Positions 6,706 to 13,220 of a stretch of 13,220 bases of DNA are shown here, one piece after another (positions within the stretch are counted from its first letter, which is position 1; every line of letters begins with the position of its first letter). The notes under the pieces were generated by a model. The model did no database searches. It was not told the origin of the DNA and saw only the letters and a program-made list of their open reading frames with translations. This DNA is from Entophlyctis helioformis (Eukaryota > Chytridiomycota > Chytridiomycetes > Chytridiales > Chytriomycetaceae): positions 1-13,220 of the forward strand of contig JAHLKH010000422.1 of assembly GCA_025526915.1 (NCBI GenBank), given 5' to 3'. Made by a program: the position numbers and the translations under genes.

Positions 6706-9571
6706 ATGGCATCGCAGCCCACCGCACCCGCCCCAGTCGCCGAGCCTGCTGGCAAGGTGCTGCAGTACGAGGCCTTCCAGAGCGCCGTCGAGGCCACCTT
6801 CTGGCAGACGCTCTCCACAAACAAGATCAACGTCTACAAGCTCGACGACGCGACCGTGCCCGTCCAGGGCTACTACACCAGCGGCGACACCTTCATCTCC
6901 GCTGCTCCATCGTCGTCGTCGTCGTCGTCTGCTGCTGCTGCTGCTTCGCCTGGTTCACCAACAGCCGGCGCTTCTGCTGCGTCTGCCTCTATGCCGCCTA
7001 CTTCGGCAACCGGCGAGTCGCTGCCGGCCCGTCTGTGCGTCAACGCGACCTCGTTCTCAAAGCTTAAGCGGTGCGTCCTTCCACAGTCGATCTGCTGCAC
7101 TTGCACACCCTTGTCGCTCTTGGGACCAAACTGACATCGCGCTGGTGCACGGCACCAACCAGGCTCCCTACTCCGCAAACCATCGTTCTGCCAGGCACGC
7201 TCAAGAACACCAACACCATCGAAGACTTCAAGGCGGTCGACAAGACCAGTCTCCTCAAAACCACTGCTCTCGAGGTATGCCCGATCGGCATGTGCGCTCG
7301 GCCACGCTTGACCCACTGACCGGTCCACTCTTGCCAGATCTGGCAGGACATCCTAAGCGGTGCGGCTGAGCAAGAACCGTCTCTCCTCGGCCGGTTCCTT
7401 CTGCTCACGTTCGCTGATCTCAAAAAGTACCGCTTCTACTACTGGTTCGCCTTTCCCGCCATCCTGCCATCTGAGCCCATCTTGCTGCGATCGCCTGCCA
7501 AGTCGGTTGTCGACGCGTACGGCCAAGCTACAGTGGATGCTCTGCGCGTCGAGTATGACCGCTTCAGAGGCACATCGTCGTCGCCTGGGTTCTTTCTGCT
7601 GAAAGTCAGTGGAGAGCAGGTCCAGATGGCGGATTTGTCTGCCTTTCACCAGTTCTTTGGAAGCGCCGATGCCAGCTCCGTAAGTTTGCTTGCCAGTGCC
7701 AGTCTCGGGGGTATGCGAATGCGCCAATGCTCAGTATGCATGATGTGCAGATTACCGTTGGCTTTGTTGATCCGTCTGGACTCGCCGAGAATCCAGGATG
7801 GCCGCTGCGTAACCTGCTTGCGCTTGTTGCGACGCGCTGGCGTCTTTCGCGCGTGAAGGTGCTCTGTTACCGCGAGTCCCTGCGTCGCCAGCGTGACATT
7901 TCTGCCAGTCTTGTGCTCGACGTGTCGTTGGCGTCATACCCAGGTGCGTTTGCCTTGTTGGCCACCCTTGCGACTTGACGAGCCTGGCAACTGATTCAGC
8001 CTGTTGCCATACACAGACGAGCCAAAGTGCGTTGGATGGGAGAAGGGTATCCAGGGCAAACTCAGTCCCCGCGTTGCAGATCTTGCTCCCCTGATGGATC
8101 CCACAAGGTTTGTCCGGCGGACTGTTTTGCTGGACTGCTGTCAATCGCCTGATCTCATGCCGGTTGATGTACAGGCTGGCAGAGACGGCAGTGGATCTCA
8201 ACCTGAAGCTCATGCGCTGGCGTATTCTACCCGAGCTCAAACTGGAGCGTGTATCGCAGACCAAGTGTCTCCTCCTTGGTGCCGGCACGCTTGGCTGCTA
8301 TGTCGGACGCGTCCTCTTGGTAATCAACCCCACTCATGCCAGCAGAGGGGTTTGATCCGTTCTAACTGGAATGCGGCTGCACAGGCTTGGGGCGTTCGCC
8401 ACATCACGTTTGTCGACAATGGCAAAGTGTCGTTCTCAAACCCTGTCCGCCAGCCGCTGTTCAAGTTCAAAGACTGCCTTGACGGTGGATCGCCCAAGGC
8501 GGCTGCTGCTGCCGCCGCTCTCGCCGAGGTTTTCCCTGGCGTGGTGAGCCAATCTCTTGCCGCTCGCGCCGTCCTTCAACTCGCCATGTCTAACCAACCA
8601 TGGCTGGCAGACGGCCACCGGAGTCGACATGAGCATTCCAATGCCCGGACACAACATTCACTCGTCCGATGCCACCAAGAAGGACATTAAGAAGCTGGAG
8701 GATCTTGTGCAGTCCCATGACGCTGTTTTCTTGCTCACCGATTCACGCGAGAGTCGCTGGCTGCCGACGCTTCTTGGCGCTGCCATGGGCAAGGTATGCC
8801 GCGCTGGTGTCGACGATGCAGGCGAATGGATGGCTGACATGGCGTGGGATGCAGATTGTCATCAATGCGGCACTTGGCTTTGATACGTTTGTTGTCATGC
8901 GCCACGGCATGCGTGTGCCAAACACAGATGCTCAGTCTTTGCCAGCTGTGCAAGACCTTGGATGCTACTTTTGCAACGACGTTGTCGCGCCGACTGATGT
9001 GAGGCTTGCATGCATCGATGGTCGCTGCACGTGCTGCATGAGCTTGTTTGCTGACCTGCATGTGTGACAAGTCGCTGTCAGAACGCACGCTTGACCAGCA
9101 ATGCACGGTGACGCGTCCCGGGCTTGCTGCCATTGCAAGTGCACTCGCTGTCGAGCTTCTTTCGTCTGTTCTCAACCACCCCCAAGGGTACGCGTGTCTG
9201 TCTCGCGCTTGCCTTGGCAGTCACGTCCTACTCGCATGCTAACGTATGCCTGCCGGCATCACAGACCATGGGCACCTGCGGCCAACCAACCCAACGAAAC
9301 AGGCAGCTCTGTTCTCGGCGCGATGCCACACCAGATCCGCGGGTACCTTGGACAGTTCAACAATCTGCTGGTTGTTGGACAGGCGTACGACAAGTGCCCT
9401 GCCTGTTCAAGACGCGTGCTGGACGAGTATGCCAAATCGGGGCACTCGTTCGTGGTCAAGGGACTGGAGTCGCCCAAGTACCTCGAGGAGCTCAGCGGGC
9501 TTGCCGAGTTGCAGCAGCAGGGCAATGATCTTGACGTCGACTGGGAAGGCGACGAGGATGCTGATTTCTGA
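6706..9571 (+). CDS. ATG7: Atg7, E1-like activating enzyme for Atg8 and Atg12
   Basis: Model: exons 6706-7070, 7163-7274, 7338-7679, 7751-7943, 8017-8107, 8175-8319, 8385-8543, 8611-8793, 8855-8998, 9072-9187 and 9265-9571 (2157 nt, 718 aa). Ten GT-AG introns of 61-92 nt keep frame. Atg7 adenylates the ubiquitin-like proteins Atg8 and Atg12, holds them as thioesters and passes them to Atg3 and Atg10 for autophagosome formation in the cytosol. The N-terminal domain shows [13 protein letters not shown] and [16 protein letters not shown]. The adenylation domain has the nucleotide-binding GAGTLGC at 403-409. The catalytic cysteine is C589 in [15 protein letters not shown] (567-570) and CPAC (661-664) form a likely zinc site. 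The acidic tail ([12 protein letters not shown]) fits the Atg8-recruiting C-terminus. Overall length is normal for the family, but a Ser/Ala-rich insert sits at about 65-107. Some introns contain CTAAC branch-point-like motifs. Confidence 0.96.
6910..6946 (+). repeat. Trinucleotide repeats (TCG)n then (TGC)n within ATG7 exon 1
   Basis: Runs of TCG followed by TGC code for consecutive Ser then Ala in the Atg7 N-terminal domain. They lie between the conserved VQGYYTSGD and LPARL segments, where most family members have only a short connection. The run appears to be coding because no GT donor lies beside it, and the frame continues into conserved sequence. Confidence 0.8.
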
Positions 9572-9625
9572 TGTGCTCATGCGCGCGCTGCATTGAGTTC
9601 TGTCGTACTTGTGCCTGACGGCTCC

Positions 9626-9631
9626 AATAAA
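9626..9631 (+). promoter_or_regulatory. AATAAA polyadenylation signal of ATG7
   Basis: A canonical AATAAA lies 55 bp beyond the ATG7 stop codon, within a GT-rich context (GTGGCTGTCTGTTG follows). Position and sequence fit 3' end formation of the ATG7 mRNA. Confidence 0.6.
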
Positions 9632-10032
9632 GTGGCTGTCTGTTGAGCGGCTGTCCATGCCCTGTTCATACGCATTCATGCATTCCCGCATTGCTTATGG
9701 ACAACAAGCGAGCACAGAATGGGCGAGAAGACGTACACTTGGTGAAGCAAAGCAACGCGCTGTAAAGACACACAAGTGTCGAGTGATGCAGTTATGACAA
9801 GCCTGGCAGCGATGAATCATAGCAGCTTGCGGTGAATGTATTGGACCTCCTCGTCGGTGAATGCGGCCGTACAGTATGTCTGCGAAGCCCTTGTCGCCAC
9901 CTGGATGCTGCTTGTGCTGGCTCTGTCCCTGACAACGTAGCTTGCGGAGTTACTGCAGAGGCGGATGCGGCAATCATTTTCCCACACACGGTTTCGGCCG
10001 CCACGCTTCGATCCTCCGAGCCGCGTTCGGAC

Positions 10033-10042
10033 GATAAAAAGG
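10033..10042 (+). promoter_or_regulatory. TATA-like element of OHR
   Basis: GATAAAAAGG begins about 50 bp upstream of the OHR start codon and is the only A/T-rich box in this G/C-rich stretch. The distance would allow a short 5' leader. Assigned from sequence and position only. Confidence 0.35.
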
Positions 10043-10083
10043 CGTGCGCAACCTCGACGGCAACGACACCAACCACCAGCCAG

Positions 10084-10623
10084 ATGCTCCGCACCGCCTT
10101 CGCCAACTCGCTCCGCACGGCCACCGCTGCCTCGTCGACGGCCCAGCTCCTGGCCCGCACCGCTGCTGCTCCCGCCGCCGCCGCCCGCCTCATGACCACG
10201 CTGTCGCTCAAGCCGCTGTACACGGCCGAAGCAACCGCCCACGGCGGCAGAACCGGCACCATCAAGTCCAGCGACGGCATCCTCGATCTCAAGCTCGTCA
10301 CGCCCAAGGGCCTCGGCGGCTCCGGCGGCCCGCACACCAACCCCGAGCAGCTGTTCGCTGCCGGCTACTCGGCGTGCTTCATTGGCGCCATGGGAGCCGT
10401 GTGCCGCCAGCTCAAGGTCGCGCTGCCGGCCGACACGGCCGTGACGGGTGTCGTCCACATTGGCCCGATCCCGACGGGCTTTGGCCTCGAGGTCGAGCTC
10501 AAGGTCCGCTCCGACTCGCTGGACAAGGAGACGCTCACCAAGATCGTCACGGCCGCCCACCAGGTGTGCCCGTACTCGGCTGCCACCCGCGGCAACGTCA
10601 ACGTCCACCTCACGATCCTGTAA
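10084..10623 (+). CDS. Organic hydroperoxide resistance protein (Ohr/OsmC), mitochondrial-type
   Basis: A single exon of 179 aa. Ohr is a thiol peroxidase that reduces organic and fatty-acid hydroperoxides using two cysteines. The Ohr signature is clear: LYTAEATAHGGR near the start of the mature protein, NPEQLFAAGYSACF with the peroxidatic Cys98, and AHQVCPYSAATRGN with the resolving Cys162. Arg56 and Glu88 occupy the positions of the catalytic Arg and Glu of the family. Ohr proteins are usually about 140 aa. The extra N-terminus (residues 1-36, MLRTAFANSLRTATAASSTA onward) is rich in Ala, Arg, Ser and Thr and lacks acidic residues, typical of a mitochondrial presequence. A second Met (M37, base 10192) just before the conserved domain could start a cytosolic form. 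Ohr is mainly bacterial, and eukaryotic copies are generally attributed to gene transfer. The gene follows ATG7 on the same strand with its own TATA-like box. Confidence 0.95.
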   Translation: MLRTAFANSLRTATAASSTAQLLARTAAAPAAAARLMTTLSLKPLYTAEATAHGGRTGTIKSSDGILDLKLVTPKGLGGSGGPHTNPEQLFAAGYSACFIGAMGAVCRQLKVALPADTAVTGVVHIGPIPTGFGLEVELKVRSDSLDKETLTKIVTAAHQVCPYSAATRGNVNVHLTIL

Positions 10624-11043
10624 AACAGCTGCCACCCTCGTTCACATTCGCACTTCTGATCTCATCGTTCATTGTCCACAATATACTCCACTCCTGATCT
10701 CTTAAAGGCAGTATTGCTCAGTCTCGGAGCAAGAGAGTCACACAGTGGCCTTGATTGCGTTGGTGCAGAGATCCTTGGGCATTTTGATCACCCTCGTGTC
10801 CCAGTAGAAGACAGCTCGAGCATGACATCATGGGCCTGTTCGACTTGGCCTCTTTGGCTAGCAGTCGCATAGCGCGCCACGCCAGCCACGACATTGGCTC
10901 GTTGGCAACAATCCCACACTGCACCGTGGCATGCCGTGTCTGTGCATGTCCCACATTCTCATTCGTTGCAATGGCTCTTGTTGGACGATCGCGTCGAGTG
11001 GATCTTGTCCTCACGGCCACAAAGCGAGCAAGCGGCTTTGACG
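10624..11043. other. Intergenic region between OHR and the ankyrin gene
   Basis: About 420 bp with one copy of the 45-bp direct repeat (10873-10917). On the minus strand a short open stretch ending at a TGA (10738-10740) reads YWDTRVIKMPKDLCTNAIKA, then TV. It has real protein character but an in-frame stop shortly upstream, so it may be a last exon or a gene relic. No intact gene is supported. Confidence 0.4.
10873..10917 (+). repeat. 45-bp direct repeat, left copy (flanks the ankyrin gene)
   Basis: Matches 12697-12741 in the same orientation at 39 of 45 positions by hand count; all six differences are transitions. The two copies bracket the ankyrin gene. Read on the minus strand, both encode similar peptides: GIVANEPMSWLAWRAM here and GIAANESMPWLAWRAL in the right copy. 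Confidence 0.8.
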
Positions 11044-12573
11044 ATGCAAGCGGCAGACGACGCAGACGCAGCAGCAGCAGCCGACGACGAGCGTGTGCGC
11101 CGTCTGCAGAGCCAGCTACAGAGCACGTCGAGCAGCCGGCTGTGGTCGAGCAGGTCGTTGGAGCGAGCGGCAGCCAAGCAGTCAAGCCAGGGTTGCCGAG
11201 GACAGCCCAGCAGCAACGACCGCACAGCCAGGTGTGCCTCGCTATGTGGGTGCCACCAGCGACTGGCGACCTCGCCTTTGGCAGCAGCCACTGGGACGGT
11301 AAGCCGGCCGAGATCCACGCCATGATCCTCAAGCACGCCGGCCCGCTCACTCGCTTCCTGTGCGGCTTGTTCGGCAACACGGCCACACTTGACGAAGCGA
11401 CCAAGCTGCAGCTGTGGACCGATGCGTTCAAGATGGACTGGCAGGGCGATCTGGCGCTGCTGCCAAACGTTGAGCTGTCGGCCGACAACGGGCTGCTCCT
11501 CGCACACTCTCGCTCCATGTACCACCGTCTCTGCAAGCGCTTTCCTCGTTACACCGAGCGCTTCCATGCGAGAAATGACGCAAGCGACAACAACTACAAC
11601 AACTTGTTTTTGTACGACTCACGCGAACGACCGCCGGTTGATGTTCGTTCCCATGCGGCACGGCTGGTTCGATCTGGTCGACTTTACGTATCCAATCGCA
11701 CTCGCTCGCTTGGCCATCCGCTTTGGATGCCTCGATCTGCTCAAGCATCTCGACGACAAGTACAAGACGCTCCAGCACTGGATGGCCAAGCAAGATCGTA
11801 CAAGCGTGTATTGGCATGGCGCAGTTGATCAAGCGGCGGAATACGGACATCTGGACGTTGTGCTGTATCTGCTTGATGCGGGTGTGACGAGATGCACAAA
11901 GTGGGCGATGGGCGGTGCGTCTCAAAACGGCCATCTGCATGTGGTCAAGTGGCTGCATGCAAACAGGACGGAAGGATGCACGACTGATGCGATGAACGGC
12001 GCGGCTTGGAAGGGCCACTTGGATGTCGTCAAATGGTTGCATGCCAACAGGACGGAAGGATGTACGACTCGTGCCATGGAATGGGCGACTGAAAACGGTC
12101 ATCTGCATGTCGTCAAGTGGCTCTACGAGAACAGGACGGAGGGATGCACCAAGAAGGCGATGTTCTATGCCGCGGGCCGTGGGCATCTGCATATTGTGCA
12201 GTGGCTCCACGAGACCTGCGATGAAGAGTGTACAACCCGCGCACTCGATTTCGCCATCTTCTCGAGACACTTGGACGTCGTCAAGTACATGCATTCGAAA
12301 GGCGGCCGCGCATCAAACGACGCAGTTGTGCATGCGGCAGCCAGAACGGGCAATATCGGGATGCTGCGGTACTTGGTGGATTCCGGATACCCTGTTCAAA
12401 CCAAAGCACTCGATTATGTCAAGAGTGCCGAGATCGCCGATATCCTCCTTGGCAGCCTCACACTGGACCAGGCACAGACGCTGCTCACGGAGGCGAAGCA
12501 AGGAGAAGGCACCGCGACGACCGTCGAGAGACTCGAGTCGGCCATCAAGAAACTGCAAGTGTCAAGCAAGTGA
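11044..12573 (+). CDS. Ankyrin-like repeat protein, one probable intron, frame broken near 11636
   Basis: The C-terminal part (frame from 11638 to TGA at 12571-12573) holds seven consecutive 28-residue ankyrin-like units, for example GHLHVVKWLHANRTEGCTT. Upstream, in another frame, lies HWDGKPAEIHAMILKHAGPLTRFL, which I take as the N-terminal F-box-like region of this chytrid family. An intron 11232-11284 (donor CAG|GTGTGC, acceptor GGCAG) joins this in phase to a coiled-coil-like N-terminus starting at ATG 11044 (MQAADDADAAAAADDERVRR). Between FHARND (about 11575) and MFVPMRHGW (11641) the frame moves by one base and no GT-AG pair can explain it. Removing one G of the GG at 11636-11637 would make the frame continuous, so this is either a recent frameshift or a sequence error. 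Ankyrin units bind proteins; no partner or role can be inferred. The intron and start are less certain than the repeats. Confidence 0.7.
11845..12432 (+). repeat. Seven tandem 84-bp (28-residue) ankyrin-like units
   Basis: Units begin at 11845, 11929, 12013, 12097, 12181, 12265 and 12349, exactly 84 bp apart. Each starts with a G-H-L-D/H-V-V-like phrase. Units two to four are the most alike at DNA level (shared AACAGGACGGA-GGATG). The last two are diverged but keep the 28-residue length. Confidence 0.9.
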
Positions 12574-12894
12574 TGAATGGATGGCCAGTGCTCGCAGTCG
12601 GAATGAAGATGCGATTGCCGTGTCTGTGATAGCCTGTCCGCTGCGCGTTGATCCTCAGCGATGGATCCAGCTGCCTCATTCAAAGTGCTCGCAATGCACG
12701 CCACGCCAGCCATGGCATCGACTCGTTGGCAGCAATCCCACGCAGCCATTGATCTGTGCAGATGACCACGATCCGCTCGTCTGAGCACTCGAGTGCAAAA
12801 TGCGCAATCTCCAGCATGTTTCCCAGATCCTCGTCGCACATGATGCAGCCTGGCAAGAATCCTGACTTCATTGGCAGACAACAAGAATGAGAGA
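12574..12894. other. Intergenic region between the ankyrin and M28B genes
   Basis: About 320 bp between two convergent coding ends, containing the right copy of the 45-bp repeat. A minus-strand open frame (12680-12898) includes FALECSDERIVVICTDQWLR followed by GIAANESMPWLAWRAL. It has some protein character and shares its end with the left repeat copy, so it may be a gene relic. No family is recognised and no promoter or splice structure is convincing. Confidence 0.4.
12697..12741 (+). repeat. 45-bp direct repeat, right copy
   Basis: Pairs with 10873-10917, same orientation, six transition differences by hand count. It begins about 120 bp after the ankyrin stop codon. Confidence 0.8.
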
Positions 12895-13220
12895 TCAAAG
12901 AGCAAGGTGATCAGCAGCCAACTGGATCTGGTAGGCAACAACATCAATGGCCTTGAGAGTGCCATCGGCATCCTGCTTGCGAATGGCTTCGTGGATGGCA
13001 GGGAACATCTCGGCCGCGTAACCTGTCCATTCGCCTGGTGCATACACCACATGGCGGTACCACGGTCGTCCTGGGATGCCGTTGGGTCGAGGAACTTTCG
13101 CTCTGCAAAGGCAAGCTTGTCGTTGATCTCGCGGACAGAGGGCTTCTTGTGCTTCTTGCCCTTGGTGATGGTGGCGTCTCGGCATGCACCACGCCGACAT
13201 CATCGCGTCGCCATCGTCGG
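12895..13220 (-). CDS. M28B glutamate-carboxypeptidase-like protein, C-terminal domain (partial, frame break)
   Basis: The minus strand from about 13170 to the TGA at 12895-12897 encodes the end of a transferrin-receptor-like dimerisation domain, as in glutamate carboxypeptidase II (NAALADase) and fungal Vps70-type M28 peptidases. The visible parts are SVREINDKLAFAERKFLDP, then GIPGRPWYRHVVYAP, then GEWTGYAAEMFPAIHEAIR, ending QLAADHLAL. The family's conserved FxDPxGxPxRPxYRHVxYAP block is plain, but FLDP and NGIPGRP lie in different frames. One C is missing from the CCC run at 13084-13086 (GGG on the plus strand). Upstream of about 13195 the first frame meets a stop, so an intron boundary or another error lies near the window edge. 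The zinc-binding catalytic residues would lie outside the window, so activity cannot be judged. M28B enzymes release C-terminal acidic residues from peptides, usually at membranes or in the vacuole. Confidence 0.8.
   Translation of the reverse strand, partial: DDGDAMMSAWCMPRRHHHQGQEAQEALCPRDQRQACLCRAKVPRPNGIPGRPWYRHVVYAPGEWTGYAAEMFPAIHEAIRKQDADGTLKAIDVVAYQIQLAADHLAL

Larger units (their letters stand above)
9572..10083. other. Intergenic region between ATG7 and OHR
   Basis: Holds the ATG7 3' untranslated region with its AATAAA and the OHR promoter. A TATA-like GATAAAAAGG at 10033-10042 lies 42 bp before the OHR ATG. No other gene is supported. A minus-strand stretch ending at 9829 reads AAFTDEEVQYIHRKLL and looks protein-like, but no consistent upstream exon could be built. 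Confidence 0.5.

Noticed and set aside
6100..7134. A 344-codon plus-strand frame spanning from the LRR gene's last exon into ATG7 exon 1
   Set aside because: It runs through a different frame of the LRR last exon and the antisense of SOM1. Only its final part, from ATG 6706, is conserved Atg7.
9817..10635. A 272-codon minus-strand frame antisense to OHR, ending AAFTDEEVQYIHRKLL
   Set aside because: Most of it is a shadow of OHR codon usage. The protein-like end could not be joined to any plausible upstream exon, and the only nearby ATG (about 9974) gives no in-frame splice path.
10959..11567. Long minus-strand frames opposite the ankyrin gene N-terminus
   Set aside because: Complement of G/C-rich coding DNA; Arg/Ala/Ser-rich with no recognisable motif, while the plus strand encodes family-like sequence.
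11845..12432. Regularly spaced 84-bp repeats considered as a CRISPR-like array
   Set aside because: The repeats are contiguous, keep one reading frame and encode ankyrin-like units. There are no spacers, and the DNA is eukaryotic.

Overview
The window reads as nuclear DNA of a fungus. Genes are split by short GT-AG introns (about 53-142 nt), coding ends nearly touch, and there is a eukaryotic initiator tRNA. ATG7 and the fungal mitochondrial gene SOM1 are both recognisable. A leucine-rich-repeat protein resembling the cilium-associated LRRC43 group, and an ankyrin-like gene built from 28-residue units, suggest a flagellated (zoosporic) fungus such as a rhizophydialean chytrid. That lineage assignment is inference from gene content only.

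Layout, left to right. (1) 1-385: 3' end of an unidentified gene, followed by about 650 bp with no supported gene. (2) 1032-2516, minus: an unusual Asp/Asn/Ala repeat protein with DxDG-like motifs and a basic, Cys-containing C-terminus; the repeat changes reading frame once, at an extra G near 1923. (3) 2658-3159, minus: a small Ala/Lys/Glu-rich coiled-coil protein. (4) 3589-3660, plus: initiator tRNA-Met(CAU) with a Pol III terminator. (5) 3726-6281, plus: a six-exon LRR protein (725 aa model). (6) 6265-6644, minus: a two-exon SOM1 gene (95 aa), whose coding end overlaps that of the LRR gene by 17 bp. (7) 6706-9571, plus: an eleven-exon ATG7 (718 aa model), divergent from SOM1 with only 61 bp between start codons. 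(8) 10084-10623, plus: an Ohr/OsmC peroxidase with a mitochondrial-type presequence. (9) 11044-12573, plus: an ankyrin-like gene with one probable intron and one frame break, flanked by a 45-bp direct repeat. (10) 12895-13220, minus: the C-terminal dimerisation domain of an M28B glutamate-carboxypeptidase-like protein, with one frame break.

The best-supported part is the tightly packed LRR / SOM1 / ATG7 / OHR block. In the LRR, SOM1 and ATG7 models every intron keeps frame and the summed exon lengths divide by three. Three genes (the Asp/Asn repeat protein, the ankyrin gene and the M28B gene) each show one single-base frame break at a short G/C run. Base-calling or assembly errors should therefore be excluded before any is called a pseudogene. 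No CRISPR array, transposase, rRNA gene or clearly new multi-gene system was seen. The most unusual items are the Asp/Asn repeat protein, the overlooked overlapping SOM1 gene, and the repeat-flanked ankyrin gene.
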